Below, piece after piece: positions 35,606 through 45,661 of a DNA stretch of 64,000 nt; positions within the stretch are counted from its first letter, which is position 1; every line of letters begins with the position of its first letter. This stretch comes from Diphasiastrum complanatum (Eukaryota; Streptophyta; Lycopodiopsida; Lycopodiales; Lycopodiaceae), in contig CM055095.1 in assembly GCA_029204225.1 (NCBI GenBank), forward strand, positions 60,652,540 through 60,716,539, read 5' to 3'. The notes under the pieces are model-generated. The model worked only from the letters and a program-made list of their open reading frames with translations. It had not been told where the DNA came from and ran no database searches. The position numbers were made by a program, and so were the translations under genes.

Positions 35606-36349
35606 TGTGAGAGATTTCAACTAGTTTAGTCTAGTTTAGTCATATATTGGTAAATTGTCAATAAGAGGTCAAAACTCATTTTAGACTTAGAGATAAACTT
35701 TTTGAAGTTATATTAGTTTAAAATACACACAATAAACACTGTTTGAAAGTGTGGGAAAGTTGGTAGTCGAGTTTGAGAGAGATTCAAATTTGAACTTTGG
35801 GTACATTGAATCTAGACCCAAAAATAGTAGGGTTTACATTTTGGAGGGAAATCCAAGTGGCCAAATAGGGTTTGGAAACTCTATAAAAGGATGTAACTCG
35901 TGGAGAGACACATCTTCTCTCTTCTCTCTCTCATTTCATCATTATACATGGTTCGACATTTGAAGTGCGGTTTAAATGGGTTGAAATGGAAAGTGATTTG
36001 GATGTCCACTTTAAGCATGGTGTTTGCTTCATCTTGAAGAATGATGTTTGGGTTCTACTACTCATTGGTGCACTATCTTGGTGTTATCTTGCAATCTTGT
36101 GTGTAGAATGATCATTTATTGCTATTTTCGGTTCCAAATGTGTGAAATACAATAGGGTACTACAATTGTACAGACATAAAATATATTTTATGTTTTGGTT
36201 CATGTTTGATCAATATCTCTTAGAGTTTGCATCTCATTTTGTATGTAGATGCTGATTTTTCTACATTGGCAAGATTGTTGGTTTGCTCCTTATTGTAACC
36301 AAAGATCAGGGACATGGATTCGATCTTGAATGATCTGAAATCCTTCACA
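35606..36349 (+). repeat. 3' LTR of E1 with an internal insertion
   Basis: 744 bp, otherwise matching the 653-bp 5' LTR. The extra length is a roughly 92-bp block at 35955-36046 that resembles Copia GAG-pre-integrase coding sequence rather than LTR. The end CCTTCACA is followed by the target duplication AGTCC. Confidence 0.93.
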
Positions 36350-36441
36350 AGTCCAACCCAATGATTACATAGTTATTTATAAGTTAATAAAAGAACAATG
36401 TCAAGTGATTGATAAAAGAGTCAAAATCCATTATATTTGAC

Positions 36442-36570
<129 letters not shown>

Positions 36571-36837
36571 GGAGAGCGAGAGTCAAGATCCATTTATTGT
36601 TTCTAATGAATCTAGAATGCATAAGCTTGATGATGATGGTATCGAGCCTAGTAGGAAAACCGCGAGGAGCAAGTCAGCGTACTTTACAACCTCTCCAAAA
36701 ATGTCAAGTCGAGCAAGAATGCAACCATCAAGGCTCACATACAATGAAAGAGAAAAGCAATTGCAAGTTGTGGTTGCCCTTATTACTATCTTTGATGATG
36801 TTTCTTTGAGTTTGAATGAAACTATAACAACCAAAGA

Positions 36838-37050
36838 GTGATTTGATGCAATTTAGAGTGCGTATGACACATTGCTTGACATTGATACTTGTAAAACTAT
36901 TGATCCTCCATCAAATACAATGTTGCTACTTGCTAATTGGTCTTTAAGGTCAAGCTTAATCAAGATGGTACTGTGAACAATTACAAAACAGGACTAGTTG
37001 CCAAAGGACATGCTCAATCCAAGGGTCTACTTTGTGGTGGTGATTCTATT
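36838..37050 (+). pseudogene. Copia reverse transcriptase N-terminal scrap
   Basis: Readable pieces are SAYDTLLDIDTCKTIDPPSN and, after a frame change near 36940, VFKVKLNQDGTVNNYKT and LVAKGHAQ. These are the start of a Copia reverse transcriptase. An in-frame stop interrupts the first piece, and the sequence after the last motif is not RT. It is a short broken relic. Confidence 0.75.
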
Positions 37051-37291
37051 AACTCACATGTTAGTGATTTAGTGCCTTTGCAACATTCATTGAAAAATAA
37101 AAATTATATTGGTTATCCAAGAAACATGATACCATACATCTCTCTTCACCAAGCTCGAGTATAAAGATATTGGCATTCAAGAAAATGGAATTGAAAAAAA
37201 CTATGTCTAATCTTTTCACTTAATTACTTGACCAAAAATGAGATTTTGTTTTAGCTAAATAACTATCATTTGAAAGCATTACATGTCACTT

Positions 37292-37589
<298 letters not shown>

Positions 37590-37977
37590 CATAATTGCTA
37601 GAATCAATTTCATCAACAACAACATTTTGCAATTCATCTTCTCTTAGATGATTTTCATCATCACTCTCACTTTCAAAATTTATTTCATCGTTTTGACTAT
37701 TAGAGTTTCTACTCTCGACATCTATGGAAGTGGATGCTTCATGTATGGTTTGAAGATTACTACATCTCTAGGTAGCTCAATCTCATGGTCAACTATTATG
37801 CTCTTAAAATGAATGTTTTCCATCTCATTCTCAACATTTGCACCCTCAAATACTCATCGTTGCTCATGGTTCAACTTGAGCTACAAACCACCAAATATTT
37901 TTTGATTGATTTGGTTGACAAAGCATCTGAAAACTTACTATTTTAGAATATATCAAAATCTCAAATTCTTAAATTGC

Positions 37978-38292
37978 CTATAATAAAACCAAAAACATGA
38001 CAAATAAATATAAATATAAGAATTGAACCAAAAGAGCAAAAAATCCAACGCATAGCATATGCACCTGCTCACAATGATGAGGCAACACCAGTGTATCAGA
38101 AGACTCCATGCTCAATGTTTTGGATGATTCAATCACAAAAGTTTCACTTGGATCTGATTTTACCGTTGCATTTTGCCCTCTACAAACTACCTTGAACCAT
38201 TTCACATCAAATAAAAAATAGTGTCCACTTTCACCAAATGACACATCATAAATACTTTGTATAGTGCCTACATATTCTATGTCTCATCTGGT
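37978..38292 (-). pseudogene. Possible CACTA-type (DUF4216-like) fragment
   Basis: The minus frame reads YVGTIQSIYDVSFGESG, then YFLFDVKWFKVV and later LPHHCEQVHMLCVG. The order of a Y-x-G start, a hydrophobic-F-x-VKWF core and an L-x-x-x-CEQV motif resembles DUF4216, a domain found with plant CACTA (En/Spm) transposase genes. The acidic Ser-rich middle is unusual, and no transposase domain is visible beside it. The match is by pattern only, so the assignment is tentative. Confidence 0.4.
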
Positions 38293-38900
38293 AGGATTTC
38301 GATCTCGTGCACTGCTTTGACTTTTTCGTTGGAAAGATGCTATTACACCACAATCGTGTGTGCATCTTTTTTTATCAATTCTTTCCACACGAAAGTAAAA
38401 ACCAACAGTCCACATAACATTATACATTTTGCACTACCACATGACAAACATGAATTTCATAAATAATTATGGTGAATGAACAAGGTGTTCCAAAATGATT
38501 AAACAAATATTGTTATGAACAAAAATGTTATAATAACAAAGTATCTCTTGAATAGTACCTTCCATCGCATCTTCTAGCAAAGTCCAATTCGGCATTTGAT
38601 ATTTTTTGTCCCTCCGATTGAGGCTTTTTGTAATGTGCCATGCATCCACTCTATAGTGCATTGCTTGGGCAATGGCTCAATATCACATGAACTTGTGGTC
38701 ATGTGTATACTTCTATTATGTCGTTGGCACTTTCTAGCTAAGGTCCTCTCTTTTTTCTCTTATTCGTATAGGTCTATCCATCTATCCATAATTCCACAAT
38801 TATAAAGCATGAATGTGAAAAAAATTTCTCGTTGGAATGGTGTCAAAATATGGACCTTTCCCATCCCTTGAGGTTTCTCACCTGTTACCTATGCCATAAT
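38293..38900. other. No gene recognised
   Basis: Short frames on both strands (38467-38661 on -, 38596-38805 on +) without domains. It could be further decayed CACTA-type sequence. Confidence 0.35.
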
Positions 38901-38905
38901 TGTGG

Positions 38906-39045
38906 AGTATCAACATCCTACACCTAGATGCTTGATACAAAAAACATAAGACCCCTATATCTAGCATTTATATTTACTTTACAATTCTCCACACATGGGA
39001 ACATCCTCCACACATGTGAGATTCACTTACAAATTTCTTTCAGAA
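38906..39045 (-). repeat. Reversed fragment of a family D LTR
   Basis: The sequence is the reverse complement of the family D LTR from about position 25 to 165: TTTGTAAGTGAA, the CACATGTGTGGAGG block and the CATCTAGGTGTAGGATG block all match the LTR at 40649. Confidence 0.75.
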
Positions 39046-40420
39046 CTAAGTTTGAAGGTCAAGACATTCAAGGATTTCGATTAAGGGGGAGTGTGGCATA
39101 GTACCCTGATTCTAGATTGTTCAACAAGATCTAGTTTAGAAGATATGGCTAATTCACAATCTAGCATGAAGGGGAAATTGCCGAGCCTAGCAAGGAGGGA
39201 GAGTTGCGGCATTCCACACGAGAGAGAAAGGAACCTGACAAGTTTCAGGTAAATCTTGCACTTATGAGTGACATTATTTCATCTACTGAACCCTCTTGCT
39301 TTGAGGAGGCCAAAAATCAGGAGATATGGCAAAAAGCAATGCACCTTTGGACATTGTAACTGCTGTACTGCTGTGAAAGGTTTATAGATTAAGTATAATG
39401 TGTTGTCTATTGAGAATAATAAATCAATGCAATTGATGTTGAATGTTTAAGAAAAGACTTATTTTAATAGACTTGTCTACATTCCTCGTACTTAAACATT
39501 TAATAGGTGATTGAAATCCATTTACATGTGGTTCTGGATGTGGTGGGTGGCCAATTTTAAGGCCCAAACTTGAGGTCCTAATTTGTAGGCAACATTTAAG
39601 GGATCTGGTGATAATGCACATGACTCACCTAATCTAACCACCAAGTCAATGTGATTCCTAGATTACGGATTCATATGGTATGGTTAGGTCAAGACATAAT
39701 GATGGAAAACCTAATGCTTAGATTTAGGCCGATCTATAATCATTTTGATTAGGATCTTTTGTACTTACATTTTTTTGAAATGCAATTTTGAGAGCTAGTG
39801 ACATTGTTTTCCAAGGTCAAGAGTAGAAGCATCAATATTTGCTTGATCGTTTTAATGTAAATGGTCAGTTTAATGCTATTTAGTTTGAATTGTTGTCTCA
39901 CATGTGCTTTAGATTGAGTTGAATGCACTCTTCTTTGTGATCACATTGAATTTGGGAGCAATTACAAACCTAGCAATCTTATTTGAGGCTGGTCCTTGAT
40001 GATTTGATCAATGTGCAACAACTATTTGCTCGTTTAATCCTTGAATTATTCAGCAAAGATACACTAAGCTTCAATATCGAGAACCTACTACCTATAAGAG
40101 ACCTGATCCTAAGAACCAGACTCAAAACTTTGGCCTTGGATTTTTTGAATGACTAGGATTAGGCACCCTACTTGTCAATTTGTGGGTGCTTGTTAAAAGA
40201 TATTTGTGAGACCAAAAAATTATCAATCATTGTCAGGTATATACATTTACTTGATGTATTGATTGTTTTTTATTTATTGACTTTGTTCAAAAGAAATTCG
40301 TGAGCTAGATCTTCGTAAGAGACATGAAGATATGGTGGAGATTGTATGCATGTTTGAGAAATTTTTTCAGCTTCCATCATGGACTCGCAAGTGCATCTAT
40401 TTGATTGAAGAAGTTTCTAT
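39046..40420. other. No gene recognised; possible LTR junction near 39094
   Basis: ATTAAGGGGGAG followed by TGTGGCATAG at about 39084-39104 looks like a polypurine tract joined to an LTR start, but no partner copy is present. The rest shows no coding signal. Confidence 0.35.
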
Positions 40421-40424
40421 TGCT

Positions 40425-40549
40425 GGTCCAGTGCACACAATAGGTAGAAGTGCACACTGGGTAGAAGTGCATACCTTTTTTTTGCATGTGTATTGCTGGT
40501 CCAATGCATACTAGGTAGAAGTGCATACCTTTTTTTTGCATGTGTATTG
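40425..40549. repeat. Imperfect tandem duplication
   Basis: A unit with ATTGCTGGTCCA, TAGGTAGAAGTGCA and CCTTTTTTTTGCATGTGT occurs twice in tandem (from about 40425 and 40489). The GGTAGAAGTGCA part is repeated again inside the first copy. Confidence 0.8.
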
Positions 40550-40648
40550 TAAACTAAATCAATTGATATTTTAACTCATTAAATAAAACTCTTATGTTTA
40601 ACTGTTTTTGGTTTTTTAGGTGGATGTTCTATATGGAAAGATACATGA

Positions 40649-41465
40649 TGTGAGAAATCGGCAAAAATCTAGCTTGGTATTTTTATGAAAGAAGTTTGTA
40701 AGTGAATGTCACATGTGTGGAGGTTGTTCCCACGTGTGGAGAATTGTAAAGTAAATAAAAATATTAGATATAGGGGTCTTATGTATTTTGTATCAAGCAT
40801 CTAGGTGTAGGATGTTGATAGGGTCAAATTTGCCATAGATGGCAAATTATCCATTTCCACTTGTAATGCCACTATTGAGCCAAAATAGAGCAGGAGGCCA
40901 AACTCGAGCCAATTAGAGTGTAGACAAGTGTAATTTTTTTGTTTGATGAAGTTTAAGAGGTTCAATAGGATTTAGAGGTGGAACCATGAGTGGTCCAATA
41001 GAATTTGAGATATGCTTGAAAATGGTCCAATAGAATTTAGAGGTGAATGGATCAATGGTCCAATAGGATTAAGAGGTGGAGAAAGTGTGGTCCAATCATG
41101 ATTGAGCATTGTGGTAGCTCATGGATCTACAAGTATCATTGTACTACTCATTTGGATCTAATTGATTTTGAGATTGAGTGGATTTTGAGTGTTATTGGTT
41201 TCCTAGCTTCCTCTCTCTACTCGAGAGCTATTGATGATTTTCTTTCTCTACCCAAGGAGACCCGCTTGTTTTTACTTAGATTATTTTTGGAACACTTCCC
41301 ACACATGTGAGAGTTGGAAGTGATTGAATGCATGTAGTAGTGTGTTTTTGCCATAGAATCAAAGATAGATCTTGAATCTCAATCTAGTCTTGATCTTAGT
41401 GCATCCACACACCTTAGGAGATCACAAGCACATGTAGTGGGCACTCCACACGTGTGAAATCAACA
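40649..41465 (+). repeat. 5' LTR of D1 (family D)
   Basis: 817 bp beginning TGTGAGAAATCGGC and ending ATCAACA. It contains CACACGTGTG at 41447-41456 and a CACATGTGTGG/CCACGTGTGG pair near 40709-40740. Confidence 0.92.
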
Positions 41466-41478
41466 TGGTATCATAGCC
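41466..41478 (+). promoter_or_regulatory. Primer-binding site of D1
   Basis: TGGTATCATAGCC follows the LTR; one mismatch to the usual site. Confidence 0.88.
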
Positions 41479-42194
41479 TACCTAAGGTTACCATGCATTT
41501 GATCCATTTGAGTGAAAACTTTTCATCAATCTTGAGCTAGAAATTGTAAAGATCCATTTTCCTAGCTATCTTGTTCAATTTTGGATCAAAAGAGCTCAAT
41601 GGGACATTGATTGTGCCTGACTTGGTATTGTATGAAATCAGGTGCTCAGACATGTGTGAGGAATATCCAATTTCAGTTTGGGAGTTCTGTTTCATGTTTG
41701 ATCCAAAAATCTTGCTAGATAGCTTGTTTTGAAGCTATTTGGTTTATGATGCAATCAGTTTCATTCCATTTGGTTAAGCCAATCAAAAGTTATAAGATTT
41801 TGAAGAGGGTTAGGTAGGGCACCTAGGCCTGTGTGGACACTTTTGGTTTGGTCAAGAGATTGCTTGTTTGATCCAATATCATAGTTGAATGCATACTAAT
41901 CTCATCTATATGTGATCTAGGCACTGTTTTGAGATCTCAGCCATTTTGTTTCATGCAATATCATTGTATTTGAGTCAAATTTGGTTTCTTAGTGTATTTC
42001 ACATGTGCTAAGAGTTTTTTATCCTAACTTTGCCCATACTCCATCATTTGATGTGAAGTAGATCTAGTTTTGAAGAGATTGAGGTAGCTAGTGAGAATCA
42101 TCTCACAGTTTGTTGCAAGACCTTGCATAGGAGATGGTAGCACACCATTATTGGATCCTATAGTGAGAGAGAAGCAACATTTTTTTAGGATTGA

Positions 42195-42735
42195 GGAGGA
42201 GCATTAAGTCCTTCAAGAAGTACAAAAGTACAAGAAGAGAGCTAGGATGGCTCTCCACTACATTTAGATGAATGTCTCTAATGAGATATTGAGGGAGATT
42301 GGTGATTGTTCTATATCCAAGGAAGCTTGGGATTGTCTCAAGTCCATCTACGAGGCTAAGAACACCTCTAGGCCCTCACTCTTAGAAATCAAATCTTCCA
42401 AAGTAGTCAAAAGAGTGATGAGAGTGCATCTAATTATGTTTTGAGAGTCAAGGATATTCATAGGGAGGTTGCATGTATTGGTGACTCAATCAATCAAAAT
42501 TGAGCTAGTCCAAGTCATTCTCAATGGCTTGAGAGATGAATATGACAACCTGGTCCAATCCTATTGCATTAAGGAGGAGCTACCAAGTCTGGAGGCCCTT
42601 CAAAGTGTGCTTATTTATGAAGAATCAAGACAAGAGTTAAAGACCAATATGGAGAGGAGGAGGATACCTCTCATGCTTCTACTTCAAATCTCAAGAAGAA
42701 GAAGATCAAGTGCTTTTATTCTGGCAAGAAAGAAG
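42195..42735 (+). pseudogene. Gag fragment of D1
   Basis: Readable Gag pieces in shifting frames are VQKYKKRARMALHY-like sequence, EAWDCLKSIYEAKN-like sequence, SNYVLRVKDI and LVQVILNGLRDEYDNLVQSY. The N-terminal start is absent. At about 42720 the frame enters the zinc knuckle (KCFYSGKK-like) and then leaves Copia sequence. By comparison with D2 the copy has several one-base shifts. Confidence 0.82.
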
Positions 42736-43015
42736 CGCCATGGCAATTCTGATCGTGATGTCAGATATTTTGTGGATAATTGCAGCCTGGTGGCATTTCT
42801 GGCAGAACTCAAAGGTTTTTGAGATCGAGGGTTACCCCCAATCGCCCTTAATTTCATTTCTATTTTGAGCACTTGTTGGGTAAGCCTTAGTGCTTCATCA
42901 TTGTTTTTCGCACTCCGTCTAAAGCTTGGTAAAAAACTTAGAAAGCGGACGATCCTCTCTATACTACACCACATCGTGAGTACATCTAGCCAAACATTGA
43001 CAAACTAGATATACT
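42736..43015. other. Foreign block replacing the Gag zinc knuckle in D1
   Basis: About 280 bp that has no match in D2, where the knuckle, basic tail and protease spacer occur. The minus strand is open across it (including SIERIVRFLSFLPSFRR and LRLTQQVLKIEMKLRAIGG) with no recognised domain. It may be a captured host or other transposon fragment. Confidence 0.5.
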
Positions 43016-43039
43016 TCCAACATGCATCAAGATTCTCCT

Positions 43040-43850
43040 CTTCCACCTTCAACAAGGATGACTCATGGTATATTGATAGTGGAGCATCTTCAGATATGTG
43101 TGGCTCCAAGCACTCTTTTTCATCTATTATGCCTTACGATGGAGTCAAGAAGACCATATACATTGCAAGTGAGCATGAGTGCAATATTGAAGGAGTAGGG
43201 ATTATTCCCTTCAAGCTTGCATCTTCCAAAGGTCTCTTTCTCAACAATGTTCTTTTTGTCCCAAAGCTTAAAAAGAACATCTTAAGTGTTGGCCAACTTC
43301 TTGATAGTGGCTTTGATGTCAATTTCAATATTGACAATTGTGTGATCAAGAAGGATGGTGAGATCCTTGCATATGGATCAAGATTTGAAGGCATCTACAA
43401 ATTGGATCCAAGTGAGAGTGCAAACTCTCTTTATGTCTCTTATATGTCCAATTTTTCAAAGGAGGATGATCACACAAGATGCACATATCTTCTCTCTTCA
43501 AGTATTATGGTGTATGATTATTCTTTATTATTCAAAGCATACCTTGAGAAGCAATTCTCATTGAAGATCAAAGCTTTGAGGAGTATTGGAGCTCTTGAAG
43601 GAATAGCACCATATGAAGTTTTATTCAAGATGAAGCCTAAGGTTGATCACTTTAGTGAACTTGGTAGTGCTTGATTTGCACATATTCCCTCAGAAACAAG
43701 GAGGAAGGATGATCCAAGCTCATGGACCATGATTGGATACTCATCCATCAAGGAGGCCTTTAGTGTCTTTACACTCTCCATTTCAAAAGTGATTCTGAAT
43801 AGAGATGTCATATTGCATGAAGATTCAACCTTGGAAGTGGCCGAGATCAA
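43040..43850 (+). pseudogene. Protease, GAG-pre-integrase and collapsed integrase of D1
   Basis: It reads DDSWYIDSGASSDMCGSK (catalytic Asp kept), GVGIIPFKL, VLFVPKLKKNILSVGQLL, DVNFNIDNCVIKKDGEIL and GIYKLDPSE. The integrase then jumps from FKAYLEKQFSLKIKALRS straight to IAPYEVLFKMKPKVDH, losing the region with the catalytic Asp residues and zinc ligands. It continues as ACFAHIPSETRRKDD and GYSSIKEAFSVF, and the sequence then reads VILNRDVILHED as at the integrase/RT boundary. One stop (near 43672) divides the two halves. D2 has the same internal deletion. Confidence 0.88.
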
Positions 43851-44709
43851 GGCTTCTCAAGAAGCATCACAAGTTATCTCTTTTGAAGGTATATTTCAAG
43901 TTGTGATGGGGCCGAGGTGTGAGGAGGAGTCTCTCCTTCATATGATTTCAAGAAGATCTTCAAGATGCATGGCCGAGTCTTTATGGCTCACCTTACATGG
44001 CAAAGAGGGGAATCTTTCGTGTTGTATCTACTACAACACATTCATATATGCTTCTCTTCCTTTGCTTGATATGCTATCTTGCTGCATTGAATTTTTTGGA
44101 TCTCAAATTTCAAGAAAGGCTATACTAGTTTTGTATGATGCTTATGATATGGACATGTTTCTTGTCATTATTGACTTAGATATGTTTCCAATACTTTTTA
44201 AAAGCAAGATATTGTATTGTCAAAGGTATGCTCTTGGTTCTAGTAAGAACAAGATTGAGCTTGTTACTCACTTTTTTGAAAATCATGTTTTCACATGTTT
44301 TGAGGCAAATTGTGAGCTCCTCTTGATATTAAGTGAAGCATCCAAAGTGGACACTTACATCCTTGAGAGAGTAATTAGCCTAAAAAAGATCAAGATAGTA
44401 TTTGATATCAAGATTAGATCCATCATGGATATAGTTCATTGCATGTGGACTAGTCAATCTAGAAAGCATAATCTTGATGATCATCATTTTTTCACATCTT
44501 ATCATCTTGATCTCCATGATCCTTATGAGGCTTGGAAGCCTCGTATTTCTCTATTTATGGTGCAGCCATCATGCAAGTGGAACTTTCAAAGCAAAGATCA
44601 TCATCAAGCATGGAGAAAGCCCATGATCATAGTGGCATATTGGTGGAGCACTCTTCAAAGGCATTGGCAAGAGATCTCTACCAAAAAGATCTTATCATGG
44701 ATATGGTGA
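43851..44709 (+). pseudogene. Non-Pol coding region of D1
   Basis: The frame that carries the end of the integrase stays open to 44709 without RT or RNase H motifs. It includes hydrophobic Cys-containing stretches (NLSCCIYYNTFIYASLP, LLDMLSCCIEFF), then CELLLILSEASKVDTYI, which resembles CKIDVRNSEASNLDTI of the E elements, and an end segment (HNLDDHHFFTSYHLDLHD) shared with D2. No family is recognised. The relation to the E module is suggestive only. Confidence 0.55.
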
Positions 44710-44835
44710 CGGTGCTGCTATGATGGATCCATTGGCTGATCTTCACTTCTTATGCATACCGAAGGATCCACTCAAAAAGATTTACAAACTTCTCAAGTGA
44801 TCTAGTACCTTTCTAAGCTATTTTTTGAGGAGGAG

Positions 44836-44867
44836 TATGAGAAATTGGCAAAAATCTAGCTTGGTAT
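44836..44867 (+). repeat. Truncated 3' LTR of D1
   Basis: TATGAGAAATTGGC is the family D LTR start with a G-to-A change. It follows the purine tract TTGAGGAGGAG and breaks off after TTGGTATC. Confidence 0.85.
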
Positions 44868-44869
44868 CA

Positions 44870-45650
44870 AAAAATGTATTGCAATCTACGTATGCATCTA
44901 TGTTGCAGCGGATCACGATCCACTGCAAAAACAATCTTAATCGTGCGATCCGGATCACCAGCATTGTGGATCACCAACAATCCAAGATCAAAAATGTGAA
45001 AAAAGTGGATCTTGAATGGATCCAAACTCCCAAAATACTTGGCTAAGATCTTTGCACAACAAGCTACAAAAGCTAGAAATGGCAAAGCATCCTAATGCTA
45101 CCTTTGATACACATGAACTTGACAAAGCATTCAAGAGACAAAAAAACTAATAAAAGGTGCTGATGCAGCCAAAAACAACAGCATACCAGCCCTACAATAG
45201 CAGCCTACCACTTTTTGGAAACCTCTTTAGATCATACACAAAAGCTTGAAGACAATACACAAAGCAATGCTCTCAATGGAGGAAGAAACTATGACAATGA
45301 TCCATTGATCTCTCTCAACAATACAATAAGTTTCTCCAACCTGTTCTCCACGAATTTCAGCCTAATATAGGTGAGAGAAATGACTCTCTCTCCTCTCTCT
45401 AGAACTTAGGACCCAAATTTAGGGCACCAATAGCCTAAAATAGCCAATTTTGGCCTATATGTCCAAATAACATGATTTTGGTGTCATTTCGAAGATCCTG
45501 AAGTTTGAGACTCCTCCAACATGAAATATATAATAAAATAAAAGTATCTAGGCCTCTTTCACACGTGTGAAATGTTAGATCCAAAACTATGTACAATTAT
45601 TGCCAATTTAGGCCTCAAACTAGCTAGGAAATGTTGACAATTTTCATACT
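44870..45650 (-). repeat. LTR-like sequence at the 3' end of E2
   Basis: On the minus strand the sequence after the module end and the purine tract GTTGAAGAGGGAG begins TATGAAAATTGTC. It carries CACACGTGTG at 45560-45569 and ends near TACA at about 44877. The position and motifs suit a 3' LTR, but it does not match the LTR at the other end of E2. It contains GCAGCGGATCACGATCCACTGC-like sequence also seen in intron 6 of the AGPase gene. Confidence 0.55.
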
Positions 45651-45661
45651 CCCTCTTCAAC

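Larger units (their letters stand above)
31769..36349 (+). mobile_element. LTR retroelement E1 (family B) with Gag-protease and a non-Pol module
   Basis: The element is bounded by family B LTRs (31769-32421 and 35606-36349) and a perfect 5-bp target duplication AGTCC at 31764-31768 and 36350-36354. It has a primer-binding site at 32422 and a purine tract (GAAGCGGGAG) before the 3' LTR. The interior encodes Copia-type Gag with an intact zinc knuckle and an aspartic protease motif, then about 1.5 kb of coding sequence that is not integrase, RT or RNase H. The same downstream module occurs in E2 and E3. The element must use enzymes supplied by another element. Frameshifts show this copy has begun to decay. 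Confidence 0.93.
40649..44867 (+). mobile_element. LTR retroelement D1 (family D), defective
   Basis: A full 5' LTR (40649-41465) with a primer-binding site is followed by partial Gag, protease, GAG-pre-integrase and a deleted integrase, then by a non-Pol coding region and a purine tract. The 3' LTR is cut to its first 32 bp at 44836-44867, where other sequence begins. The start of Gag is missing, and the zinc knuckle is replaced by unrelated DNA (about 42735-43015). Confidence 0.88.
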
